A stretch of DNA of 64,000 nucleotides from NCBI RefSeq assembly GCF_014633365.1, contig NC_068339.1, positions 29,149,316 through 29,213,315 on the forward strand, given 5' to 3'. Below, in pieces: positions 55,011 through 64,000 of this stretch. Position 1 is the first letter of the stretch, and every line of letters begins with the position of its first letter. The notes beneath the pieces were generated by a model. It saw nothing but the letters and a program-made list of their open reading frames with translations. It made no database searches and was not told the DNA's origin. The position numbers were made by a program, and so were the translations under genes. The DNA is from Diospyros lotus (lineage: Eukaryota; Streptophyta; Magnoliopsida; Ericales; Ebenaceae).

Positions 55011-57445
55011 CTGGGTCCCGATTGTGGCTGGTGGAGGACTGAGGTAACTCGAAGCCTTGAGCAGACCGCATTGACCCAGGTCTAGAGATCTAGAAAGGAG
55101 GCCGAGGCAGGCTCGAGGTCCTGTGACGGACCGCCTCGACCTAGATCCCAGAGCACTACAAATGGGGGACCGAGGCGGGCTCGAGGTCCTGTGACGGACC
55201 ACGTTGACTTAGGTCCGGAGCACTACAAATGAGGGACTGAGGTAGGCACGAGGTCCTATGACAGACCGCATTGACCAAGGTTCAGAGCATTGTAAATGGG
55301 GGACCAAGGTGGGCTAGAGGTCTTGTGACAAATCGTGTCGACCTAGGTCTAGAACACTACAAATGGGGGATCGAGGAGGGCTCGAGGTCATGTGACGGAT
55401 CACGTCGACCTAGGTCTGGAGCATTACAAATGGGGACCGAGGCGGGCTCGAGGGCTTGTGGCAGACCGCTTCGACCTAGGTCAAGAGCACTGCTAATGGG
55501 GGACCGAGATGGGCTCGAGGTGCTATGACGGACCGCGTCGACCTAGGTCCAAAAGACTATAAATGGAGGACCGAGGCGGGATCGAGGTCCTATGATGGAT
55601 CATATCGACCTAGGTCTGGAACATTGCAAATTAATGACCAAGGCGGGCTCGAGGTCCTGTGACAGACCGCGTCAACCTAGGTCTAGAGCACTACAAATGG
55701 TGGACTGAGGCGGGCTCAAGGTCCTGTGATGGACCACGTCAACTTCGGTCAAGAGCACTACAAATGGGGGACCGAGGTGGCTAGAGGTCTTCTGATGGAC
55801 CACGTCGACCTAGGTTTAGAGTAATGTAAAAGAGAGACCGAGGCGGGCTCGAGGTCCTGTGACGGACCTCGTCGACCTAGGTCTGGAGCATTGCAAAGGA
55901 GGATCGAGGTGGGCTCGAGGTCTTGTGACGAACCGCGTCGACCTTGGTCTAGAGCACTGCCAAAAGGGGACCGAGGAAGGCTTGAGGCCCTGTGATGGAT
56001 CGCGTTGACTAAGGTCTGAAGCACTACAAATAAGGGACCGAGGTGGGCTGGAGGTCCTATGACGGACCGTGTCGACCTAGGTCTGGAAGACTATAAATGG
56101 ATTACTGAGGTGGGCTCGAGATCCTATGACGGACCGCGTCGAGTTAGGTCTAGAAGACTGCAAATAGAGAACCGAGGCAGGCTCGAGATCTTACAACGAA
56201 CCGCGTCGACCTAGGTCTGGAGCACTGCAAATGGGGACCGAGGCAGGCTCGAGGTCCTGTGACGGACCACGTCGACCTAGGTCAAGAGCACAACAAATGG
56301 GGGACCGAGGCGGGCTCGAGGTCTTGTGACCGACCGTTTCGACCTAGGTCTGGAGCACTGCTAATGGGGGATCGAGGTGGGTTCGAGGTCTTATGACGGA
56401 CCGCGTTGACCTAGGTCTGAAAGACTGTAAATGGAGGACTGAGGCGGGCTCGAGATCTTGTGATGGACCTCGTCGATTTAGATTCGAAAGACTGCAAATG
56501 GAGGATCGAGGTGGGCTAGAGGTCCTATGACAAACCGCATGGACCTAGGTTTGAAACAATGCAAATGAAGGAACAAGGCGGGCTCGAGGTCCTGTGATGG
56601 ACTGCGTCGACCTAGGTTGCAAATGGGGGACCGAGGTGGGCTAAAGGTCCTCTGATGGACCGCGTCAACCTAGGTTTGGAGCATTGCAAAAGGGACTAAG
56701 ACGGGCTCAAGGTCTTGTGACGGACCATGTCGACCTAAGTCTGGAGCACTGCAAAGGGGGACTGAGACGAGCTCGAGGTCTTCTGACGAACCGTGTGGAC
56801 TTAGGTCTAGAGCACTGCAAAGGGGGGACCGAGGTGGGCTCGAGGTCTTGTGACAGACCGCGTCGACTTAGGTCCGGAAGACTGTAAATGAAAGACCGAG
56901 GCAGGCTCGAGGTCCTCTGATAGACCGCGTCAACCTTGGTCTAGAGCACTACAAAAGGGGGACCGAGGTGGGCTTGAGGCCCTATGACGAATCACGTTGA
57001 CCTAGGTCAGGAGCACTGCAAATGGGGGACCGAGGCAGGCTCAAGGTCTTGTGATGGACCGTGTCGACCTAGGTCCAAAAGACTATAAATGGAGGACCTA
57101 GGCGGGCTCGAGATCCTATGACGGACCACATTGACCTAGGTCCGAAAGACTGCAAATGGAGAACCGAGGTGGGCTCAAGGTCTTGTGATGAACCGCGTCA
57201 ACCTAGGTTTGGAGCACTGCAAAAGGGGGACCGAGGTGGGCTTGAGGCCCTGTGACGGATCGCGTCGACTTGGGTCAGAGCACTGCAATGGGGGGACTGA
57301 GGCTAGCTTGAGATCCTGTGACAGACCACGTTGACCTCGGTCTGGAAGACTGTAAATGGAGGACTGAGGTTGGCTCGAGATCCTGTGACGGGCCACGTCG
57401 ACCTAAGTCTGGAAGACTGCAATTGGAGGACCGAGGTGGGCTCGA
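55010..57445 (-). repeat. ~67-bp satellite-like tandem array (about 35 copies)
   Basis: Head-to-tail units on the plus strand reading GGGGGACCGAGGCGGGCTCG, AGGTCCTGTGACGGACCGC, GTCGACCTAGGTCTGGAGCA and CTGCAAAT, period about 66-70 bp. Copies differ by scattered, mostly C/T and G/A changes. The array lies in the 3' non-coding region of the Gypsy. The GC-rich units generate many false open frames on both strands. Confidence 0.93.
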
Positions 57446-57619
57446 GGTCTAGCGTGCTTGTCTGGTTCATGGCATGGCTGGATAGGGATGTGGCAAACTC
57501 AAAGCCCTAGACCAATGACAGGGTTGTGCTCGATCTCCTACTGATACTGGTATTGAATGAGTTGCAAATAATAAAATGAAAGATTCTTGGGTACCTTATA
57601 TTTAAAGGGTCGAGTGAGT

Positions 57620-58250
57620 CCGAGGTGACCCAAGATCTATTTATGATGTGCCTGTTTGATACAAGGACTTTGGGGAGAGTGGCCGAGGTTACTCGAGGCC
57701 GAGGCCAAATCGAGGAAGCTCGAGATCTGCCAATGCCTGTTTGATACAAGGCTATCTTCAAGGAGAATGACCGAGGTTACTCGAGGTTGAGGCTAGACCG
57801 AGGAAGCCTGAGGTCTACCAATGCCTGTTTGATACAAGGCTATCTTCAGGGAAAGTGGCTGAGGTTACTCAAGGCCGAGGCTGGACCAAGGAACCTCGAG
57901 GTCTGCCAATGCCTGTTTGATACAAGGCTATCTTTGGAGAGAGTGGCCAAGTCTAGATTGAGGAAGCTCGAGATTTGCCAATGCTTGTTTAATACAGGGC
58001 TATCTTCAGGGAGAGTGGCTGAGGTTACTCGAGGCCAAGGCCAGACCGATGAAGCCTGAGATTTGCCAATGCTTGTTTGATACAAGGCTATCTTCAGGGA
58101 GAGTGGCCGAGGTTAATTGAGGCTAAGGCTAGACCGAGGAAGCTCGAGTTCTGCTAATGCCTATTTGATACAAGGCTATCTTCAAGGAGAGTGGTCGAGG
58201 TTACTCGAGGCTGGGGCTAAACTGAGGAAGCTCGAGGTAAGGAAGTAGTT
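57620..58250 (-). repeat. ~87-bp tandem repeats (7 copies)
   Basis: Units marked by GCCTGTTTGATACAAGGCTA at about 57651, 57736, 57824, 57911, 57984, 58071 and 58159, followed by GGGAGAGTGGCCGAGGTTAC and TCGAGGCCGAGGC. They sit between the integrase end and the 67-bp array and share CGAGG/CTCGAGGT words with it, so the two families may have a common origin. Confidence 0.9.
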
Positions 58251-58880
58251 GCGTAGTTATGATATCTCCGTAGGCTAGCCGTGTTCCATGACCTGAGCGG
58301 GGGCCTTCCTAGGAGTTCGGCCATGTGGTAAGCTTCAATCGTCAAGGTTATTAGTGATTCGGTAAGGGCCCTCCCAGTTGATACTAAGTTCCCCTTGTAA
58401 GGGTTGTTTTGTTGGGCCTTCAATCTTCCTTAGGACTAAGTCTCCTTCTTAAAATCGTCTAGGATAAACTCCTTTGTTATATTTTTGAGCTTCTTTTTGT
58501 TTGGCGGTCTATTCACGAATTTAGGCCTGGTCTCGAATTTCCTGGATGAGGTCAAGGTCGAGTTCGGCTCGCTGTTCTTCATTGTTGGTGTCTTCTAGAA
58601 AGTACTGTAGTCTGGGACTAAGTTTCTCAATCTCGCCTGGGATCATAGCTTTTGACCTGTGAGTGAGTCGAAAAGGGGTTTCCCTAGTCAAGGTTTGAGC
58701 AGTGCTGTGGTATGACCATAATACCATGGGGAGTATGTCTAGCCAAGCTCTTTTTGTGTTGTTAAGTCGCTTCCTTAGCCCTGCCATTATGACCTTGTTG
58801 GCAGCTTCAGCTTGGTAGTTGGTCTGAGGGTGTTCAACTGAGGTGAAGACTTAGTTGATGTCGAGCTCCTAACAAAAGTC
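58217..58880 (-). pseudogene. Gypsy integrase C-terminal remnant
   Basis: Minus strand: HPQTNYQAEAANKVI near 58830-58785, then GLRKRLNNTKRAWLDILPMV, LWSYHSTAQTLTRETPFRLT and VLRKIEGPTKQPLQGELSIN, then NWEGPYRITNNL. This is the end of the integrase core (with the Glu of the DDE triad) and the C-terminal domain of Tat-type Gypsy integrase. Stops and shifts are present. It joins directly to the 5' leader, so several kb of gag-pol are deleted. Confidence 0.85.
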
Positions 58881-59115
58881 ATAGAGCTTACCATTGGTTT
58901 CTAGTTAACTTAGTGACTTGATTTTGAAGTTATTGGACAGTCTGGAGGAGGACTTCCGTGACAGTTGGGTTTTGCAAGAGATGGTTTGTGTCGTTTGGCT
59001 CTTAGGCAGGGGCTCTTCTGGCTCTCACCATGGTAAGGTGAGGGGGTTGGGTTGAGAGGCTCTTGTGAGATTATGGGGTAGGTAAATTTTACCAAGCCCC
59101 GCAGTGGGTGCCAAA
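58881..59115 (-). other. Gypsy leader and primer binding site
   Basis: On the minus strand the right LTR ends GGAAGGAACA, followed by TTTGGCACCCACTGCGGGG (about 59115-59097), a typical Gypsy primer site. The leader then runs to the deletion joint near 58880. Confidence 0.7.
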
Positions 59116-59585
59116 TGTTCCTTCCTGACCAAATGAGGATGATCGGAGGCAGGGCGCGGGCTCCAGTGATGGGTCCGTCCGGGAGGGGCTGGCACCTGCA
59201 AACACTTTGATGGTCAAGTGAGTAAGAGAGTAAAATGAGGCAGTGTATCAGTAGGTCAGTGATGAGAACATACCTTGGCTCTGAAGAGAGCCGATTGATA
59301 TAGAAGGAAGAGATATCCTGTATGCATGAGACGTGTGTTTGCAAGTGATGAGACTGGGTATCCGGTGCCATAGGGGTTCCAAAGTGGTAGCATGGTGGTG
59401 ACGGGACCCTCATTAATGTGGATGAGATCCGCCATTAATAAAGATATGATCTAAGACGACTGCGCAGATATCCAGTGAGGGCTGCAATGATGCCGTGGCA
59501 AGATGACGCTGGGTTAAGATTGGGTCTAGAGGGAGGACCAAGATTGGGCCTAAGGGGAGGGCCGAGATTGGGCTCTGAAGGTCCA
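59116..59585 (-). repeat. 5' LTR of minus-strand Gypsy (470 bp)
   Basis: Plus-strand text starts TGTTCCTTCCTGACC and ends GAAGGTCCA. Direct repeat of 54315-54787. Confidence 0.88.
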
Positions 59586-61204
59586 AAGCCCTTTTCCTTT
59601 GGCCCTTTAATTTTTCTTGATTTCCTTCAATTATCCCCAAAAAAGAGATCTTCTACACCTACTTCCTAAGTTTTTGGAAATTACACCTTTGCCCTGTTAA
59701 TTTTGAAAAATTACTCTTTTACCCTCAGTTCGGAAACTGCCTTTCAAACACAAATCTTCCAAAGTTTTATACACAATATGGTTTTATAAAATTTTGACTA
59801 TTACACTATCTTTCCTTCTATGTTTGAAATCACAAAGGAGCTTGCAATGAGATGGAGATCTTCACTTGCCAAACACGATGAAATTAAAGGTAAATGGCGA
59901 AACATAAAAAAAAACAATAGGAGAAGAATGAACTTGGCGTATTGGAAAGACCAGTAAAAGAGCGAGGGTGAGCCGCGAGAAAGAGCAAGCAAGCGAGAGG
60001 TGAGGGTGAGGGCGAGGCAACGAGCAAGAGGCTAGAGCGAGGGCAAGTTGCGAGCGAGGGCGAGGCAACGAGCGAGAGCGAGCAAGAGGGTGAGATTGAG
60101 CAAGGGCTATAAAGCCAGAGATGGAGAAGGGTTGGCAGAAAAGAGAATAGAAAAGGGTTTAAAGAAGGCACTAATTGAGGGGGGGGTGGATTTGGCCATG
60201 AGAAAGAGGCGAGGAGATTCCTGCCTCTTTCTTATTTTTTGTTTAATATTTAATAAATAAATATATGCTGAATTTACTTTTAAATATATTTCAAGAATCA
60301 AATAAATTGAGGAGTTAGCATCACATGTACATGAAGGGGTTGTTCAATTGTTAAAAACAGGTCATGCTATATATATGAAATATTCGCCACAGAAAATTGC
60401 AAAATTTTGAAATAAAAAGAATCAAAGAGAATACTTTGTTTCAGTTTTTTAAATTATTTTTGGCTATCACAAAGAATTGCAAACGGTTGAAATTAAAAAA
60501 ATAATAAAATGAAATACTTTATTTCAGGTTTTAAATAATAAAAAAATAAAATAAAAATGTCTGGTTTGTTTTTTTTTTAACCAGAAGGGGCATTTTCCCA
60601 ACGGTAATCTTGGCATCCATTTTGAGTAATTTTAATTAAGACAATTATTAAATATTTTAAATAATAATTTATTGTAATTAGTTAAAATGTGATAATAAAA
60701 TAATTTAAATTATTGCATTTCAAATTAATATTTATTTAAAAATTTAATTATATTATAAATGTAATAAATATAATAAATTAGTTTGATATATTAGATTATT
60801 TATTATTAGTTTGTTACCTCAAATAAATTAATTTTTTCTATAAATAAGAATTACATTAAACAAAAACCGTAGAACATTTATAAATTATCAAGGTAGATTT
60901 CGAGTCTCATAAAAAAATAATGAGGCAAAACTTGTAAACAATTAAAGTAAAACTAAACACTAGAAAGAGAATAAATTTCCAAAACTAACGATGTACGACT
61001 ATCATACAAAGAGGTCAAGCGATGATCAACAAAACAGTGAAGAGCCTGACACACAAAAACGAGTATTGAGAGAGTTTAGAAATGGTTTTGATAATACTTT
61101 TATAAAAAAATAAAGAGACATTTCATGAATTTATTTTTAATAAAAATTGCATGTTCGAGTTAAGTTTTAAGAACTATTATTAGATGTTGAATTTACACTA
61201 TTAT
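59586..61204. other. Spacer with purine-rich and AT-rich stretches
   Basis: 59940-60130 is a degenerate GAGCGAGGGCGAGG-type purine repeat that produces false open frames on both strands. 60375-60535 has two related copies of a GAATACTTTNTTTCAGNTTT block. The rest is AT-rich. No gene recognised. Confidence 0.5.
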
Positions 61205-61865
61205 TGTGGGAACCCCCCACCCAAATCCTCCAGCCAAGCTGAAAAACCTAGTGGGTGGCCCCGAGGGGAAAAAGAAGAAACCAAAAGGGAGGCAAACTTA
61301 CCATGCATGCACACCTGGATTTACATATACCTGATAATAAATTTGGCAACGGAAGCAAAAACCACAACCTCAGCATGCATTTCAAAAAAAAAATTGGCCC
61401 ACAGGGCTACAAGGTTTACATATATACAAGCTAACTCACACACAACTCAAAAGACACAACAACCTTGTTATACAACACTGCCACATAGTAAGATCAACAT
61501 GGACTGCCCTATGCACCATCTACTCAGGTAGGTCCGACACCACTAGACTCACCCTCAACTTTGGCCTTGCCCTTACTTGAAATGAAGAGAAACAAGAGTG
61601 AGTCATAAGACTCAGCAAGTATATAAGAAGGAAAGACTGACAAGAATAAAGAGCTAAAAAAATACCCGCACCCAAGTGCCAAAAACTCATGCAAAGCATG
61701 TCAACCAATCATATAAGAAATAACAGGTACCAACTACATAATAAAGATATGCACATACCAGATCTTGGGGCCCAAATAAAATGTACTAGCACCCAATTCC
61801 ATATCACAAACCTGTTGCTGCCCCGAAGGCAGGCTGTACCTGTAATTTGAGCTAAAGTTCACTAT
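61205..61865 (-). mobile_element. LTR-like fragment, minus strand
   Basis: Plus-strand start TGTGGGAACCCCCCACC would be an LTR 3' end on the minus strand (...GTTCCCACA). About 400 bp in is a GAGTC-N4-GACTC hairpin (61600-61613), placed much as in the solo LTRs at 17205-21476 and 36094-38680. The other end is not found; it may be cut by the element starting at 61866. Confidence 0.4.
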
Positions 61866-62335
61866 TGTTGTGCCCCAATAATCAGAAGGTAGAAGTCGAA
61901 GTATCGCCGAGAAGATCAGAAGTTGCTGGGGAAGGGTCCTTCAAAAGGACCCTTCGGAAGCTAATGGCAAGGACCCTTCGGAAGTTCCCTTCGGAAGGGA
62001 CCTTCAGAAGCGTCCTTCTCAAGGATGCTTTGGAAGGTTCCTTCGAACAGTACCCTTCGGAAGGATCACGTGTGCTCCATTCTCGATCTCTATAAAAGGA
62101 CAGGTTTAACCCTCAAAAAGGGATCTCTCGATACCAGTATTTCTCTCCCAACTTTCCTTCCAAAAATTTTAGCTTCTTTTCCATTCCTCGCGATTATTTT
62201 CCTTCCGCACTAACTTAAGCGTCGAAGGGTCTTCATGGGAGGAAAGTCCCGCGAGCCTTCTAACCTTTCTCATACAGTTCCTTCGGAAACATCATCTATT
62301 TTCCTTTGGAAGACATTTTCCTTCGAAAGGTTGGA
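61866..62335 (+). mobile_element. LTR-like fragment with CCTTCGGAAGG palindromes
   Basis: Starts TGTTGTGCCCCAATAATC and has a TATA box TCTATAAAAGG at 62089. Between them lie about seven CTTCGGAAG-type palindromes (61935-62070), with three more variants at 62278-62332. Interrupted at 62335 by the next LTR. No coding sequence. Confidence 0.45.
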
Positions 62336-64000
62336 TGTAGTGACCCATCAGAGGGTCTAGAACTTATTTAGAAATTATTTAATTGCTTATTTAAGTTTTG
62401 TTTCAAAGATTTGGCCAATTAATTATTTAATATGACCATTTAGAGATTTTGATTAAGGAAATAACATTTAAATAGCATTTAATTATATTTACTTATTGTG
62501 GAAATTAAATGCAAGGACATGAGAGTCATTTAGCAATTTGTGATTAGAATTTAATTAATTAATTAGAGTTATTATTCTTAAGGGATTGAGGTATCCTAGT
62601 GTGAGAAGGTTTTTGGGTTTGTGAAGTTTCTTTGTTATAATAGGAGAATGCATTATGGTGTTAGGGCTTCTCAGGTTAGTGTATATATATATAGTTTCAT
62701 AAGTCACAATTTTCTCACGCTGCGGCAAGAGAAGAAGTTTGTGAAGAACAGAGAGTTTGAGAAGCATTGCAGTGTTTAGATTTTTCCATTGCAATCGTTC
62801 GATCCGATCAGAGTTAGCATAAGGCAAGTATCTTATCTGTAATTCCTTTCATTACAGATTCATAATAGTTTGTTCTTAGTTTATTCCAGCATTTCATTGA
62901 GTTCTCAGATTTATATCAGTTCCAGTATATATATATGTATGCGTAGAACAGTGAGTGCATGAGGAAGTTATGTGGGATTCTTTATAGTGAATCTTTTAAA
63001 TATGATCTTCAAATCATATTAGCAGTGATCTCATAATACCAAGACTCTTTGTTTTGGGTTCCCAGTTTAATCAGATGGTATGTTTAAGTATATGTATATA
63101 TATTCATGCGATATATCCTTATCCAGTGAGATCTGATAAGCCATGCATAATTCTTTCCAGCGTTTTTCTTTCAAAAACGATTGGTTTATCCATCTTGAGA
63201 TTATTTTATATCAATTGAGATTGTTCTCCCAAGATCTCTTTTGGAATGGTGTAGTGATGCTAAGTTTTGATTCAAGATATGGTCTCTGTTATCGTAAGCT
63301 TCGTTTTCTATAAGTTTCCAGTCATTCGAATGAGCCTCTTTGTCATTCGAATGAGTTCAGTGGTATCCGAATGAGTTTCAGTGTTATCGTAAGTTTTTCC
63401 CTTATAATGTATCAGTCATTCGAATGAGTCCTTTGTCATTCGAATGAGTCATGTGTTATCATATCATTCCTATGTATTCTTTGAAGTTTTGAGACTATCA
63501 TTCGAATGAGTTTTCTTGTCATTCGAATGAACCCTTGAAGATTTGAATAAATTGTTGCTTTGTATAGTCTAGCATTCGAATGAGTCTCTCTGTCATTCGA
63601 ATGACCCATGAGTATCCCATAAATTCATTCGAATGAGGGTACTGTTGCATTCGAATGAGTTGCTTTTTGCCAGTTCAAAAGTTAGAAAATTGTCAAATTC
63701 ATTCGAATGAATTTGTGAGTCATTTGAATGAGTCCTTGATCAGATCCGAATAGCCTTGTTATAAATATCATCTATCATTCGAATGAGCCTCTGTCATTCG
63801 AATGAGTTTCTGCTATTCGAATGAGCTTGCTGTAGTCCATTTTTTTCATTCGAATGGGCTGCTGCTTCATTCGAATTGCTCCTTATGTTTCCTCAATCAT
63901 CCAAATAGTATCATATGGCATCCGATTGGCTTCGAATAAATCCTTAATGCAAGTCTTAAATTTAATATAAATATTCAATAATTCAAATATTGAATTTTTA
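62336..64000 (+). mobile_element. Long LTR (partial), related to the 36094 solo LTR
   Basis: Starts TGTAGTGACCCATCAGAGGG, like TGTAGTGACCCGTGAAAGG at 36094. It has a TATATATATATAG promoter-like stretch (62682) followed by a GCGGCAAGAGAAGAAGTTTG leader, in the same order as that element. It runs off the window. A cluster of CATTCGAATG palindromes (63320-63885) occupies the place of the TACTGTAGC repeats of the 36094 copy. No ORF. Confidence 0.6.
63320..63885 (+). repeat. Cluster of ~18 CATTCGAATGAG palindromes
   Basis: The decamer CATTCGAATG, usually as TCATTCGAATGAG, recurs about 18 times at spacings from 18 to 60 bp, some with one change (ATCCGAATGAG, CATTTGAATGAG). The core is a perfect palindrome around TTCGAA. 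Linkers vary, so the palindrome rather than a longer unit is what repeats. Confidence 0.92.

Larger units (their letters stand above)
54315..59585 (-). mobile_element. Internally deleted Gypsy element with satellite-like 3' region
   Basis: Two direct ~470-bp LTRs (54315-54787 and 59116-59585) bound 4.3 kb. Flanks AACCC and AAGCC differ by one base, consistent with a 5-bp duplication. Polarity is minus: the primer site TTTGGCACCCACTGCGGGG follows the right LTR and the polypurine tract GGGGGGTTG precedes the left LTR. Only the integrase C-terminal part remains (58880-58217); gag, protease, RT and RNase H are gone. The rest is tandem repeats in the 3' non-coding region. Confidence 0.88.

Noticed and set aside
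54640..57760. Numerous open frames of 60-124 codons on both strands in the GC-rich region
   Set aside because: They follow the 67-bp and 87-bp repeat units or the LTR, with no protein family features; the open frames come from repeat composition.
59801..60301. Hydrophobic or Ser/Pro-rich frames on the minus strand
   Set aside because: Created by a GAGCGAG-type purine repeat; no conserved motif.
63320..63885. CRISPR-like array
   Set aside because: Repeats are only ~10-13 bp, spacing is irregular (18-60 bp), and the DNA is clearly a plant nuclear LTR.
1..64000. Prokaryotic-type operons, phage or a novel defence system
   Set aside because: All coding traces belong to plant genes or plant transposable elements; no gene clusters with prokaryotic spacing or ribosome sites exist.

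Overview
The window reads as nuclear DNA of a flowering plant, probably a woody dicot, although the species cannot be fixed from sequence alone. The evidence is spliced genes with short GT-AG introns, an ankyrin/PGG-type membrane protein gene, and nearly every plant transposon class: Copia, Tat-type Gypsy, CACTA, a Helitron-like element, Mutator-like MITEs and very long solo LTRs. Most of the sequence is nested transposable-element debris. Only one gene looks intact: the four-exon ankyrin/PGG gene at 46612-48950 on the minus strand.

Layout. 1-6.6 kb: the 3' end of a truncated minus-strand Copia element (LTR 1543-1840, pol to about 2515), then a decayed minus-strand CACTA (En/Spm) transposase gene (2900-6621). 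7.57-14.3 kb: a nearly intact Copia element (7580-13936; LTRs of 870 and 916 bp; perfect 5-bp duplication AGAGC) sitting inside an 87-bp exon of an unidentified gene. 16.0-23.3 kb: a broken ankyrin gene whose exon 1 (22691-23255) is parted from exons 2-3 (16020-16661) by about 6 kb of nested insertions, including a 2.5-kb solo LTR (17205-21476) that itself holds a CACTA-like element (19208-20984).

23.9-40.0 kb is a Russian doll. A receptor-like kinase pseudogene (23880-24055 and 39781-39970) is split by a solo LTR (24056-39780). That LTR is split by a Tat-lineage Gypsy element (24243-38819, duplication ATATT). The Gypsy carries a 640-bp solo LTR in gag-pro (26433-27072) and a 2587-bp solo LTR in its right LTR (36094-38680, duplication GTGGA). 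It also keeps a second, archaeal-type RNase H and the remnant of an antisense ORF between pol and the 3' LTR.

40-46.6 kb: TIR elements (41113-41736, 42331-43218) and simple or tandem repeats. 46.6-49 kb: the intact ankyrin/PGG gene. 50261-52853: a Helitron-like element full of ~240-bp tandem repeats, followed by a 140-bp tandem duplication. 54315-59585: a minus-strand, internally deleted Gypsy whose 3' non-coding region has become a satellite-like array (~67-bp and ~87-bp units). 61.2-64.0 kb: LTR fragments, two of them rich in short palindromes (CCTTCGGAAGG and CATTCGAATG), running off the window end.

I found no unambiguous new biological system. The strongest leads are the antisense ORF in the Tat element, the GAGTC-N4-GACTC hairpin shared by three LTR copies, the palindrome clusters in the last 2 kb, and the unidentified gene interrupted by the Copia element.
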